Part shown: positions 1 to 10,139 of the stretch, piece by piece
Numbering within the stretch: position 1 is the first letter of the stretch
Layout of the letters: every line of letters starts with the position of its first letter
DNA from: Dimorphilus gyrociliatus
Lineage: Eukaryota > Annelida > Polychaeta > Dinophilidae
Assembly (NCBI GenBank): GCA_904063045.1
Contig: CAJFCJ010000168.1
Location: 1-24,182, forward strand
DNA length: 24,182 bases
Direction of reading: 5' to 3'
Translations under genes and position numbers: made by a program
Notes under the pieces: generated by a model
What the model saw: only the letters and a program-made list of their open reading frames with translations
Databases searched by the model: none
What the model was told of the DNA's origin: nothing

Positions 1-187
1 TTGATCAACCATTATTGAATGAACATAAAATTATAAAGATATTGCTTCAAGGTAGAAATAATGCAAATATTAATTTAAAGCTGTTGGTGATACTATGGTA
101 CATGTGAATAGAATTTTTTTTTAATCATATTAATGTTTCTAATTATGCTTTTTTTTCTTTCTTTCTTTATAGAGATGAGTATAACTT

Positions 188-328
188 TGGCAATATGATG
201 TTTCTGCTGCATCTGCTTTGGAATTTTATCAATATACAACAGTTTAAAAAGTAGAGAAGCAAAATGAATTGGTAATACTGAAGAAGGTATTAGAAGGGCA
301 AGATATGCAATTGTTTGTTCTTTTATAG
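188..328 (+). pseudogene. Short unassigned coding remnant after a splice-acceptor-like tract
   Basis: A pyrimidine-rich tract ending in TAG (about 148-172) looks like a 3' splice site. Downstream, one frame stays open for 46 codons with a single TAA at 245-247; the later part reads like an amphipathic helix (KVEKQNELVILKKVLEGQD). I do not recognise the family. It may be a decayed exon of a gene starting left of the window, or chance. Confidence 0.25.
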
Positions 329-649
329 CTATAGTAGGAGGCTTAATTGTTTCTTTGCATGTCTTATGGCAACATTACATCTAGTAGTATAAACAGACTT
401 CTCTATAAGGATGTTGTAGTATTATTTTAATACAACTCTTTAAAAATATCTATAACAAATATAGGCTGGCATTTTTGGTTATTTACTCTATGATTTTAGG
501 ATTCAAATTTAAATAATATATTTGTACTGGAAGAGAATCCTCTTAAATTATCAACTCTGGTTAAACATTTTTCCTTATTCAGAGAATAGCATCCTTTTAA
601 TCTTTTTAATTTGATTTGCTGAATTTGTCATCAATGTTTCTTTTGTAGA

Positions 650-924
650 AACATAAACAAAAAAATACTCACTTTCTTCACAGTAGATGGAGCCAAAATT
701 GTCCACTTGCATGTACAATTTTCAACTGTTGAAAATCTTTGGAAAATTGTCAAACTGTTTTGAAGGAATCTACACTTGGCCTAAAAACAATTGAAAATTA
801 TTGGAATAGTTATTTTCTGATTGAAAAAGACCAGTCAAAGGTTGTTACAACATGTTTTAGAAATATAGGCAAAAAGTTTCCGGACATCGTAAAATCATTC
901 GAAGTGTATTTGAAAATTTTTTAA
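650..924 (+). pseudogene. Coding remnant upstream of the LRR gene
   Basis: One frame is open here apart from a TGA near 728. It begins with the string HSRWSQN around 679 and then gives a 61-codon open stretch (739-924) with no LRR pattern. It lies 46 bp before the first LRR unit, in the same direction, so it may be a decayed N-terminal part of that gene. An HxRWS-like string also occurs near 10622 and 16865, which hints at a dispersed family. No function can be assigned. Confidence 0.3.
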
Positions 925-970
925 ATGGCCGACAAACTAAATAAATAGGTGATAGAAGAAATCATATAGT

Positions 971-2316
971 TTGCAGAAAATTTCAATGGAAGATATCTGT
1001 AAAAGTCTATCAAAATCTTTAAATACTTTGAAAGAAATCAAATTTATAAAATGTTCAATAAAGGAAGAAAATTGCAAAATTATAGGAAATTTCTTAAAGA
1101 ATAGTTACAAAATAGAAACAATTAATCTTCAAGGGAATAGAGAGATGGGAAAGGAGTAGAAAATATTTGTGTAGGACTTTTACAATCATCAAAAAATTTG
1201 AAACATATCTATTGCAATTGTTGTCAGTTAAATGAAAAACAATGCGAATCTATAGGAAATCTTTTGAACAATTGTTGTAAACTTGAAACAATAAGTCTAA
1301 CTGAGAATTTTGTAATGGGAATAGGATTATCAAATATTTTTAGAGGACTATGTCAATCGTCGAAGACTTTAAAATATCTCAATTTTAAGTCGTGTTCGTT
1401 AGATGAGGAACAGTGTGAATTGCTTGGAGAATTACTGAAAAACTGCTCAAACATTGAAACATTACATCTTGAAGAAAATCATGGAATTGGTGATGGAATC
1501 CATAATGTTTGTAAAGGACTTATTCAATCAACAAATAAATTAAGACATTTGTTTTTTGGATGGTGTTATTTAAATGAAAATCAGTGTAAATCTTTGGGAA
1601 ATCTGTTGAAATTCACCAAAATTGAAACATTACACCTAGAAGGAATTATTCAGCTGAAAAATGGATTATCCAATATTAATAAAGTTCTATTTCAATCATC
1701 GTACAGTTTAAAACATCTCTATTTTGGTAATTGTATTTTAGATTTAGACTTATGCAAATCAATTGGAAATTTGTTGAAAAATTGTTTTAAAATAGAAATA
1801 CTCAATCTAAATGGTAATAAGCAAATGGGAAATGGATTGCAATATATTTGTGAAGGCCTTATTCTATCTTCAAATAATTTAAAGCATCTCCATTTTAGAT
1901 TATGCCATTTGGAAGAGAATCAATGTGAATCAATAGGAAATTTATTGAGAAAATGCTCTCAAATTGAAACAATTGACTTGGGAAAAAATGAATATATGGG
2001 CAATGGATTGGAAAATATTTGTGAAAATCTTATAAGATCATCAAATACTTTAAAATATCTTTATATTGGATGGTGTAATCTAGATGAAAATCAATGTAGA
2101 TCAATAGGAAAGCTGTTGCAAAGATGCTCTAGAATTGAAGAAGTAGATTTAAGGGCAAATCCATCTATGGGAGATGGGTATGCTGATATTTGTAATGGAC
2201 TTTTTCCATCATCAAAGACATTAAGGAAATTATCTGATAGATGGTGTTTCTTGCATTCAGAACAGTTTAAATCAAGAGATAATTTATTGAGTAATTGTAC
2301 AGTATTAGGTAAATAA
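971..2316 (+). CDS. Ribonuclease-inhibitor-type leucine-rich-repeat protein (one frameshift)
   Basis: The product is made of eight units of about 56 residues, each a pair of RI-type LRRs. A typical unit has LKxLxFxxCxLxExQCxSIG, then NCxKIETLxLxxN, then MGNGLxNICxGLxxSS. This is the long alternating helix/strand LRR of ribonuclease inhibitor and of NLR C-termini, usually a protein-binding surface. Units 2-8 are in one uninterrupted 372-codon frame (1198-2316). Unit 1 (971-1159) is in another frame: about 1150 the expected MGxGVENIC reading needs one extra base, so the gene carries a 1-bp deletion or the sequence has an error. No ATG with clear start context is seen, and no NACHT, CARD or death domain is visible upstream, so this may be an N-terminally truncated member. 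The last unit is diverged. A further unit of the same kind is stranded near 16630-16722, suggesting a local gene family. Confidence 0.7.
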
Positions 2317-2749
2317 AAATATTTACTAAAACTTAGTTCTATTTGACAACACTTTTGTAAAATACCTACAATTTATCTGGACTGACAACAATGTTATTCA
2401 AAATAGAATTATAACCATTACCACGTGGTTATTGAATAATTATAACCATGTTCCATTTTGATTGATAACACTCTTTAGGAAGGAGGCTTGACACTTTCAT
2501 TAGCAACTTCTACTCAATGCACTTCAAATATGCTAGTAATGCATGGATAATAATGCTTCATTCCATCTGTGTATAGGACACAGAGTTTGGATAGAAGTAG
2601 GTCAGCATCCAGAATCAAAGATTATCAATGTATCAGAGAAAAAAATATGGTGATATAGAGAGGAAAATATTTGAAATTTTGGATATTTATAAGGGTTGGG
2701 GAACCTTAAATATGTTAGTTGTTAAAAGAACAGCAAATATCACAAGTAA
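2317..2749. other. No gene seen between LRR gene and MULE remnant
   Basis: AT-rich sequence following the LRR stop codon. I see no convincing exon, repeat or RNA gene. Its right part probably belongs to the decayed end of the outer MULE, but no terminal inverted repeat could be recognised. Confidence 0.4.
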
Positions 2750-3340
2750 TAATGGTACCATAACTCATTGCTGTATTTATCTAAATATTCATTTTCAAAT
2801 TCTTCTAGCTTCCTTTCATAATCTTCAGCTTTCTTATCATAAGAGTTGATGCTGTTTTCTAGATTCCACAATTTATTCCATAAGTTTTTAGCCATTTTTT
2901 CTGTCAAGAGTTTGAATGCAAATTATGAGGCAAAACTTTTGTAGATTTTTTTATACCATCTGCAATTATATAATTGACATGTAAATAATTCTTTTGAAAA
3001 CATTTGACAGCATCTTAAATTGGACATTAAATAGTAATATTTTCATTTTTTGCCACTCATCAAAACAAATACCAAGTGAATTTGATGATATTCACAAGTT
3101 TTCCTTTTAAAACCATGAATAGGAAACAGTTGGTAGAATGGAGGTTGTTCCATCAACAAACCATATTTTCACTTTGCTAACAATTCAAGCTGGTGCTTTG
3201 TACTGATAACTATATTTCTATGGTTTTTTCCTTTAATATCCTTTAGTAAAAATCCTTTTGGGATTTCATTCATGTTTAGTTCAAGAAATATATCTGTTGT
3301 ATGTTTTGGTCTATGGTTTTCCTTATATCTATTGGCTGTG
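2750..3340 (-). pseudogene. Outer MULE transposase, catalytic and C-terminal part (decayed)
   Basis: On the minus strand this reads, with several frame changes and stops, as a Mutator-like transposase. It has a segment ending KHQLELLAK, then WFVDGT (first catalytic Asp in the WxxDGTF context typical of MULEs), a P(F/S)YQLFPIHGF-like stretch and LVFVLMSGKK. All have counterparts in the younger MULE of this window. A charged helical tail (KKAEDYERKLEEFENEYLD) follows. The middle of the domain with the second catalytic Asp is missing, so there are internal deletions. The reading frame at the right edge continues directly into 5982-6290 once the younger MULE and one copy of its 9-bp duplication are skipped. 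Confidence 0.65.
3332..3340 (+). repeat. Target-site duplication of the MULE, left copy
   Basis: TTGGCTGTG directly precedes the left terminal repeat and recurs exactly after the right end. Confidence 0.85.
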
Positions 3341-3512
3341 GGGAGTGGGAAAACTCATCCCTGGGAAAAGTCGTCCCCTTTTTGGGAAAACTCATCCCCT
3401 TTTTTGGGAAAAGTCGTCCTCTTTTTTGGGAAAACTCATCCCCTTTTGGTAACAGCAAGTTTTATCATTTGTAAACGAAAGTATAAGAAATTTATATACT
3501 GTAAAATGAGAA
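3341..3512 (+). repeat. MULE left terminal inverted repeat with internal minisatellite
   Basis: The repeat opens with alternating 17-20-bp units of the form GGGAAAACTCATCCC and GGGAAAAGTCGTCCC separated by runs of T, about five in a row (3349-3448). The right end has just one such pair, so the left end has expanded. The inner part (GCAAGTTTTATCATTTGTAA onward) pairs with the right repeat to about 3512. Confidence 0.8.
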
Positions 3513-4130
3513 ACCTTTTATTGTAGTTACAGTAGTTAGCAAACTAAAACTCTGCTTTTGAGAAAACTGGTAGATATCAAACTCTGCATTACCAGGTGTA
3601 TTTCATGACAAAGAAAGTAGTCCCTTACTTCCTGTTTACATGATTTGAAAGTGTGAAGGTAAAATTTAATATTGTTATATTTGCTTAGCCTATAGAGACA
3701 CAATTATGTGAGTATAATTTTAATGTTAAAAAAATGTTTATTTCATATATAGATTGTTACATTTTTTTCCAGTGAAATCTTAAACTCAAAGATGCTTCAC
3801 TTTGTCCAAACAATAATGTAATATTCGATTTTATGGTAGACAAAAGAAGATAAAATGTGTTGAATTCAAAAAATTTCTCCACCAAGAGTGTCTCAAAGGT
3901 AGATGTCTTTTCATTAATATATAGATATATCTATTTATATTTAATAAGCTCTTTTTTAAAGATCCAACTCAGTAGATTTGCAATCTTTGTGAACCATTCC
4001 CCAAATTGACATTGAAATGCATATATTGCAATCATATGTGTATAGGTAATTATTCAATTGATTTTAAGATATTTCATTTATTTATTTAATTGAAGCAGAA
4101 ATGAGTGGAGGCTTGTGTTAATCTTGTAAT

Positions 4131-5784
4131 ATGATTACTAAGAAAACATGTCTTATTAGACTAAAGAGATTGGATGAAAATGTCATTTTTGATGCCACAA
4201 ATAATGATAATATTTCTGAAAATCAACAAGTGGAAGCTGATCTGACTATTGTAAATAGTATGGATTGTAATAATTTTATAGAGGATTCTTTTGAAGTGAA
4301 TGAGGAAGAAAAAGCAGATCAAAATGAAAAATTCACACTTCTTCATGGACAAAGCCAGAGAGGTAAAGACATTCTATCACATGATGGATTAGCTTTTAAT
4401 ATAAAGAAAAGAAGTGAGAATATGATAATTTGGAGATGCACTGTCAGAAATAAAAAAAAACATTTGTCCTGCAACAATCAAACAAAGAGGAAATATATTT
4501 GTCTCAAGTCATATAAATCATAACCATGAAAAAAGGAAGAGTCTAATATCAAGTATAAAGGCAAGGAGAGAACTAAGAAGTATTTGTAATAATGATGTCA
4601 GGTCATCAGGCAGAAAAATTGCTGAAGATATTTTATTAAAATGTTCAGCTGAGGAGAATAGTTTGCCAAATATGGAAAATTTGTGAAGATAAGCTAATAT
4701 AACCAGACAGAAGAAAAGACCTATAACATCAAATGATCCATTTTTTGAGATAAATATTGATTTTCTTCCTGATGATTTCCTGCAAAGAGATGTTTCATTT
4801 GGAAATCAGAGAATAATCATATTTGCTTCCAAGCAACAGTGTGACCTTTTATCCAAAAGCAAAGTTTGGTATCTGGATGGTACATTTAAGGTTGTCAGAG
4901 AACCATTTGTTCAACCATCCATTCTTTTATCAAAAAAGATGAAGAAACAAAGCAGATTCCTTTGGCATTTTTTTTCATGACATCAAAGAAGAAGAAAGCA
5001 TATAAACAAGTATTAAGGGTAAGTTGATAAACATTTTGTCTAACCTCTAAATTTCATCATATTCTCTAGGAAATTCAAACAATTACAAATTATTCCAAAC
5101 CAAAAAAGTTATTTGCTGATTATAAGTTAGGATTATGGACTGCTTTATCATCTGTTTATCCTAATGTACCAATTCAAGGATGTGTTTTCCATTGGACACA
5201 AGCAGTTTTCAGAAAAATCCAAGTAATATATTATATTACATAGTTTTATTATATAACCATTTCATGTTTTTAGAATTTGGGATATGCAACTGAATATAAA
5301 ACCAGGCTGACCTGTAAAAATATGATGAGAAATTTATTAGCTCTTCCTTTTCTTCCTTCTAAAGTAATACCCCATATTTTTTCATCTTTCAAAGAAGAAG
5401 GTTTTGAGAAAAATGTATATAAAGATTTGTATGAATATATAGAAAATACCTGAATTAGAAATTCTATTTGGACACCAGAAAGCTGGTCTGTTTTTGGAAT
5501 GAGTATTCGCACAAATAATGATGTTGAAGCATGGCATAGGAGACTTAATGAAAAAACTTTGCCTAATTCTTGCTTCTACTTATTAGTAGATTGCTTGAAA
5601 CATGAAGCTTCTTTGATTCCAGTTTTTCAAAAACTTCTAACTGAAAAGAAATTAAGAAAATATCAAAGGCAAATGACGAAAAACAAAACAAAAGAAAATT
5701 TTTGACATATGGGATGAATATAAATTTGGTCAAATAACAGCATTTGATCTATTGGAAAAAACAGCAAACATTTATTCTGATTAA
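4131..5784 (+). pseudogene. MULE transposase with FLYWCH-like N-terminus (frameshifted)
   Basis: The first exon starts at the ATG at 4131. It encodes an acidic N-terminus, then a FLYWCH-like zinc-finger segment (FTLLHGQ...IIWRCTVRNKKKHLSC...HINHNH). The MULE catalytic domain follows: WYLDGTFKVV (first Asp), FADYKLGLWTAL (second Asp), GCVFHWTQAV, and TNNDVEAWHRRLN (catalytic Glu). Two short introns are clean: GTAAGT to CTCTAG at about 5019-5070, and GTAATA to TTTTAG at about 5224-5273. The frame is broken near 4495, 4910 and 5700, with stops near 4683-4691 and 5451. The C-terminus (DIWDEYKFG...) ends at the TAA at 5782-5784. The catalytic triad is still readable, so decay is recent, but the protein cannot be made as one piece. 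Confidence 0.8.
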
Positions 5785-5856
5785 CATCTTTAATTTGTGA
5801 TTTTCATATATTCAACATTTTTATGTTGTGTTTAGATTGTTAACTCTGATAAATTT

Positions 5857-5972
5857 CTTATTTTTCATTAAATATATTATATACACTTTTCCTATTATTT
5901 CTTTTAAAAATGATAAAACTTGCTTTTACAAAAAGGGGACAGCTTTTCCCAGGGACGAGTTTTCCCTGACCC
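5857..5972 (-). repeat. MULE right terminal inverted repeat
   Basis: The reverse complement matches the left end: one GGGAAAACTCGTCCC / GGGAAAAGCTGTCCC pair, then GCAAGTTTTATCATTT and an AT-rich stretch. Confidence 0.8.
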
Positions 5973-5981
5973 TTGGCTGTG
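5973..5981 (+). repeat. Target-site duplication of the MULE, right copy
   Basis: TTGGCTGTG directly follows the right terminal repeat and matches 3332-3340 base for base. Confidence 0.85.
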
Positions 5982-6290
5982 CATTTCATAGATTCTAATT
6001 GAGGTAAGTCTTTAACATGGTTTCTAAACTTTATTGAAACATCTTCAGCCAATCTCTTTCCAGACTTATCATGAGTTTCCAAAGTGAGTTTCTTTAAATT
6101 GAGTCTTGCTGTAATAGCCTGTTCCAGGTTCATTCCTTCATTGGAGTGGGTGTGAAAATTTTTTATGTAATAAAATATAATTTCCTTTTATGCTTCCTTT
6201 TTCTATAATTTGAAAATTATAATCATATATATCACTGAAACTCAATTTTTTACATTGAAGCAATCAAAGTAAAAGCTTTCATCTATTTTA
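5982..6290 (-). pseudogene. Outer MULE transposase, N-terminal part (FLYWCH-linker region)
   Basis: The minus strand carries an open stretch whose residues (ITARLNLKKL, then SGKRLAEDVSIKF, then LPQLESMKC) align with the younger MULE protein (KARRELRSIC, SGRKIAEDILLKC, LPNMENL). Just upstream a HTHSNEG string matches the HNHEKRK string that ends the FLYWCH-like zinc-finger region of the younger copy, and a weak FLYWCH-like stretch reaches to about 6290. This is the other half of the transposase at 2750-3340. The two halves are homologous to, but clearly diverged from, the inserted element. Confidence 0.6.
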
Positions 6291-6299
6291 CAAATCAGA

Positions 6300-7400
6300 G
6301 GTTTTAAAAGACACTCAACAGAATTGCTGAACACTTTCTATAATAAAAGTGTCTACACAGTTTACATTTAGTTTTTGGTTGGTTCTAGTAAAACTTTTTC
6401 ATGCAAAGCCAACAAGTTTTTAAATTCATATTTGATGCCTTTAAACACTTATTTAATTAATATTATCAACCCACCAGTTAAATGTCAAATATTGCTACAA
6501 GAATTTTCCATAAACAAGAAAAGGGAAAAAATTCTCTTAAGAAAACTGGTAAAGTGATTAAAAAAGAAGATTGGTCAACTAACCAATCAAAAAAATGTCC
6601 ATAATAAAGGGATGTAATGTCAAGGCAAAGGAGACGAAATGTCCCTAAATCATTTTATATTTGTAGGAATTTCTGATAGATTGAATTGATTGAAATTGGC
6701 CAGAGCTCTTATTGAAAATGCCCAAAAACCAAATTAACAGAGGAAGAATTTCATCTGTCAGAAGAGTTTTGCAGGCAGTCTATTCAAATAGTGAAAAGCT
6801 GCCTGAAAAAGAAATTTGTTTAAAATAATTATATTTATGGAGGAAGAGGGGCAAGGAGTGACAAAGTAACTGTCCTTTAATATTTATCTCTCTCAATCCA
6901 TCTATCTCTCTCAGTCACCGTCTCTCCTTCTTGTCTCTTACTCAATTGGTCCCTATTTCTTAGTATCAATCCTGCTGATTTTTATAAAATTCTTTACCTA
7001 TTGTTTATTTTCTCAAATTTCCAGATAAGGGGTGTTCTTCCATATTTGTAACATCTACTCAAAATTTATCTATATACCAAACATTAATATCATTACTCTT
7101 ATTTAGATTTAAAAAAAACTCCATATTTTTCATACTGTTGTTTATTGAGGCTTCTTCTAGTGGAGTGGCTTTTGTTGAAGGTATATTAATAAAATGGGCA
7201 AATTAGTCTGTCAACTGGTTTTAATTGAATATCTTCCAGGCTCTTTACAAACCACAATGAAAAATATTATTTTACCAAAAGGGAAAATTTGTTAAGGTTG
7301 ACTAACTTTTAATTTAAGAAAATATATATATATATAGGTATGAAAGAGGGGGAAATAGCCTTTGAACATCATTTCTACTTTTGAGTTTTCTCTAATTCTC
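6300..7400. other. Mostly non-coding AT-rich stretch
   Basis: No complete gene is visible. A 36-codon open fragment at about 6715-6825 (+) reads KLTEEEFHLSEEFCRQS and looks coding-like, but I cannot place it. There is a CT-rich imperfect simple repeat at about 6890-6950 and a (TA)n run at about 7322-7337, which lies some 80 bp upstream of the next gene and could include its TATA region. Confidence 0.4.
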
Positions 7401-7414
7401 TATTCAGATACAGA

Positions 7415-7724
7415 ATGAAACACCTTCTGATTGCTTGTCTTGTTGTCATCTTGGCTCATCAATCAATATCCACTTCTCTCCAGGGAAAATTATTAGAGCT
7501 TTTTGAAGAGAGAGAAAATGCATTGATGGCAAGGGAACTCTTTGAAGAGCAATTGCAAAAGGTAGCAATCTTTTTTTTAAAAAAGCAAATTGTAGATATT
7601 ATCTTATCCTTTTTAGCAAGTGTTGTTTACTTACTTCAGCTGTCAAGATTGTTCTATACAAAAAAGTACTGCTTGTTTAAAAATTAACAGCAAATGTGCT
7701 AAATCTTTTGATATCCATTGGTAA
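7415..7724 (+). CDS. Small secreted protein, 84 aa, two exons
   Basis: The ATG at 7415 opens a clear signal peptide (MKHLLIACLVVILAHQSIS). A short helical, charged segment follows (KLLELFEERENALMARELFE). Exon 1 (7415-7561, 49 codons) ends in CAAAAG before GTAGCA. A 55-nt intron (7562-7616) ends in TTTTTAG, and exon 2 (7617-7724) continues in phase 0 with a cysteine-bearing tail (CQDC, then two more Cys) to a TAA. Without splicing the frame runs into the intron. Size, signal peptide, helical core and the junction L-x-K|Q-V-L resemble the secreted-peptide gene at 14122-14509, so I infer paralogy. No known family is recognised; a secreted peptide or hormone precursor is possible but unproven. 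A further exon cannot be excluded, since TTG|GTAATC at the stop could be a donor. Confidence 0.55.
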
Positions 7725-8080
7725 TCACATAAAGGAATTTGTGGGAGGGCAATACTGGCAAGAACTATGTATGATCATATTTATTGAGTAGAAATATTAA
7801 CTGTGTTGTTTTCTCTATGCACTGTAATTTTATCAATTTGAGTTAACCTTTCTGGTTTAACAATGGAATTCTATATTGATAATTCACAACAAGAATTGAA
7901 ATATGATATTTGAAAAATTAAAAAATGATTTTTGTACAGTTATGAACTATAATTTATAGATATTTTATAAATGATACTTACTATATGGTAGAAGTATTGA
8001 AGTAGATGTTGCCTCTAGGGTAGATGGTACCGAATCAACAACTTTTATAGGCAAAGAATAAGATATTACATAACCGAACA
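7725..8080. other. Intergenic, nothing recognised
   Basis: AT-rich sequence without a convincing exon or repeat. Confidence 0.4.
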
Positions 8081-8162
8081 TGTTGACAACAACAACAATT
8101 GTTTATTTACATGAATATAATGTAACAATTGACCCTTAAGGGTTAACCTACACAAAGTTGTT

Positions 8163-8324
8163 GTTGTTTACATCACTATTGCATAACTTGATAACCCTTG
8201 ACCCTATTTGTTGTGAACAACCCTTATCTGGGATTAAACCCTTGTTGTTTACATCACTATTGCATAATATGATAACCCTTGACCCTGTTTGTTGTGATCA
8301 ATCCTTATCTGTAGTTAAACCCTT
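8163..8324 (+). repeat. 81-bp tandem repeat, two copies
   Basis: The units start at 8163 and 8244 with GTTGTTTACATCACTATTGC and end with TTAAACCCTT; they are roughly 90% alike. A third copy starts at 8325 (GTTGTTGACA) but diverges at once. The location just upstream of a TATA box suggests a duplicated promoter or enhancer block. Confidence 0.8.
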
Positions 8325-8363
8325 GTTGTTGACAGCTAAGGCATAAACAACTGATAATGAATT

Positions 8364-8402
8364 GTATAAAAGCAGGTCGTAGGTAATAACAGGCATTCAG
8401 TC
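8364..8402 (+). promoter_or_regulatory. Putative LTR core promoter
   Basis: TATAAAAGC is followed about 25-30 bp later by an initiator-like CATTCAGTCC. The duplicated 81-bp block lies immediately upstream. Inferred from sequence only. Confidence 0.4.
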
Positions 8403-8749
8403 CTGAATCAACTCCCTGAGTGAACAGGTCTAGTATTACTTTAGAATACAGTTATATTATTCTAACATTTTGGTTCTATATTCATCCTCCTTCAATTCTA
8501 CATCTCTCTTCTAAGTGGCTAACTCCTGGTTTGGTTCTATTTGGACCAGTACTTACCTACAACTCCAGCAGGAGAGTACAATTTTAATACTCAAATATCT
8601 GAAACTTTCCATAGAAATTAATCAACTAAATATGAGCAATTTGTCCATTGAATATGTATTGTGTAAAATGAGGTTCTAGTTCTAAACAAGGTATCAGCTC
8701 TGCTCAATACTAGTTTAATACTACTTTTCAATACACTAGAAGGTTGATA

Positions 8750-9105
8750 GAAAACTCGGCCAAATTATCATTCAATTAGCTGCCATAAGAGACAAGAATT
8801 ATATCTCTCCGTCTTTGTGACATCCTGTTGCTAAACATAAACATCAACTAGAGAGCATTCACCAGCTGCAAATTGATGATTGGATATCATCAACTAACCA
8901 AAGAGTATATAAACTCATAATTCCACTATGATAGAATTGTGAACTTCTCAGTTTAAGAAGTAGATATAGAGATGGAGATGGAATATTGGAATGAAACAAC
9001 AACTGTTTATATACTCTTATGTTTAGCAACAGGATGTCACAAAGTCCACTAGACATAATACTTGTCTTATGAAAGCTAATTAAATTATAACTTGGTTAAA
9101 AGTTA
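8750..9105. mobile_element. Two gypsy-LTR fragments in inverted orientation
   Basis: 8813-8839 and 9019-9045 are exact inverted copies of a 27-bp block (TATGTTTAGCAACAGGATGT plus flank), and weaker similarity reaches 8753 and 9105. A second inverted pair, GTTTATATACTCTT, lies inside. The right-hand piece matches the plus strand of the 19329-19930 LTR around its TATA box, its GTAACAGGATG string and its TTAATTnAATTATAACTTGG string. The left-hand piece matches it in reverse and keeps a 59-bp part (CCAATCATC...) that the right-hand piece lacks. So two diverged relatives of that LTR lie head to head. An open frame on the minus strand here is a by-product. Confidence 0.55.
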
Positions 9106-9528
9106 ATATGTTTTCAGTTTTCAAAAATATTAGTCTGGAAATAAGAAAAAGAGGAATGGCATCAGCAATTCTGTTTTAATAACTAATGACACTGACAATG
9201 TTAGACATACAGCTCTGATAGCAAGGGATCATGATTTACTAATTTTTATTCTTTTTTCACATACACAGATAAGTAGAAAAGAGCCATGATGAAAATAAAT
9301 ATTGATGTGTTGACATACTTGAATCAATTCCTAATTCGTTAGCAAAGTTTATATGCTTGTTATACCTTGTTAAAGTGTCTTGTATATAGTCAAGAACTTG
9401 TTGGAACTGTTAGTGTTTTTTGCCAACATCATCTTTTATACCTAGTTGTAGTAGCTCAGTGTGCACTTTCAATGTCCAATATTTGAAATTGTGGTTTGTT
9501 TTTCATGATATTTGTCCACACTCTCCAT

Positions 9529-9942
9529 TTAGCAATGTTTGGGCTGCATTGTAATAGTGTAAACTTTCCATTTGCTTTCATTGTTTGAAATTTTTCCTGT
9601 TGGACTTTCATACCAAATATTTAATTTTTGTAATGGGCTGAAAGTGATTTCTTTGTGTTTCAATCTGATATCTTGCAGTCTGATTCTTGCAGTAGATTTC
9701 AATTTGGAATTTTTCAGCTTTGTCAGAATGTAATTGTTATTTATATCTCAAATATCAGGTGAAATAATGTCTTCCAAAATAAGTGTTTTTACTAATGGTG
9801 TTGATTGGGTTTTTAGCAACATGTGATAGATTCAATTCTTTTCTTTCAGTTTCCTTGTTTTGTCAATGGCTTACCTTTGCCACAAAACTTTTCAAACCAT
9901 ATTCAAATTTTCGGCAGAAGATAGGCTTAGCTTGTCTGCCAT
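9529..9942 (-). pseudogene. Unassigned coding remnant, possibly gag-like
   Basis: The minus strand has an ATG at 9940-9942 in good context opening MADKLSLSSAENLNMV, then a frame change. From 9810 to 9529 one frame is open except for a single TGA and contains LEDIISPDI and, after the TGA, KEITFSPLQKLNIWYESPTG. It is coding-like and broken. Retroelement debris lies on both sides, so a Gag or accessory retroelement protein is the leading guess, without a motif to prove it. Confidence 0.3.
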
Positions 9943-10139
9943 TGTCTATTCAGTAGATGGTTTTCCGGCAGTGTAGAAGAGATTTTTTTTGAAAATTGTT
10001 CTGCTTCATTGTATTGAAAATTTGTAAATAAAAATTATTGTAATGTAACAATTGTTAGTTGAATAATTCATTTCTTTCAATCTAAGAACAACCCTAGCAG
10101 AGACTTTATATTGGGACTGTATGTAATATAAACGCAGAC

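Larger units (their letters stand above)
3341..5972 (+). mobile_element. MULE (Mutator-like) DNA transposon, 2632 bp, nested in an older MULE
   Basis: The element has terminal inverted repeats, an internal two-intron transposase gene and a 9-bp target duplication (TTGGCTGTG at 3332-3340 and 5973-5981), the size expected for MULEs. The left end reads GGGAGTGGGAAAACTCATCC; the reverse complement of the right end reads GGGTCAGGGAAAACTCGTCC. Inward, the two ends share CCCTGGGAAAAG and GCAAGTTTTATCATTT. It lies inside a second, older MULE transposase on the opposite strand. Its own transposase is broken by frameshifts and stops, so it is not autonomous now. Confidence 0.88.
8081..8467 (+). mobile_element. 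Candidate LTR of a retrotransposon
   Basis: The segment begins TGTTGACAACAAC and ends TTCTAACA, giving TGTT...AACA termini. Inside are an 81-bp duplicated block, a TATA box (TGTATAAAAGC at about 8364) and an initiator-like TCAGTCC about 30 bp further. It is followed by TTTTGGTTCTATATTC, which could be a primer-binding region. No target duplication is visible and no second copy is found, so a partial element is more likely than a clean solo LTR. The family is uncertain (BEL/Pao or gypsy). Confidence 0.45.

Noticed and set aside
3349-3448. CRISPR-like regular repeats
   Set aside because: Units are 17-20 bp with T-run separators, inside a DNA-transposon end in a eukaryotic genome; there are no unique spacers.
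3258-3526. Overlapping open frames on both strands at the MULE left end
   Set aside because: They run over the G-rich end minisatellite, whose units lack stops; no protein logic.
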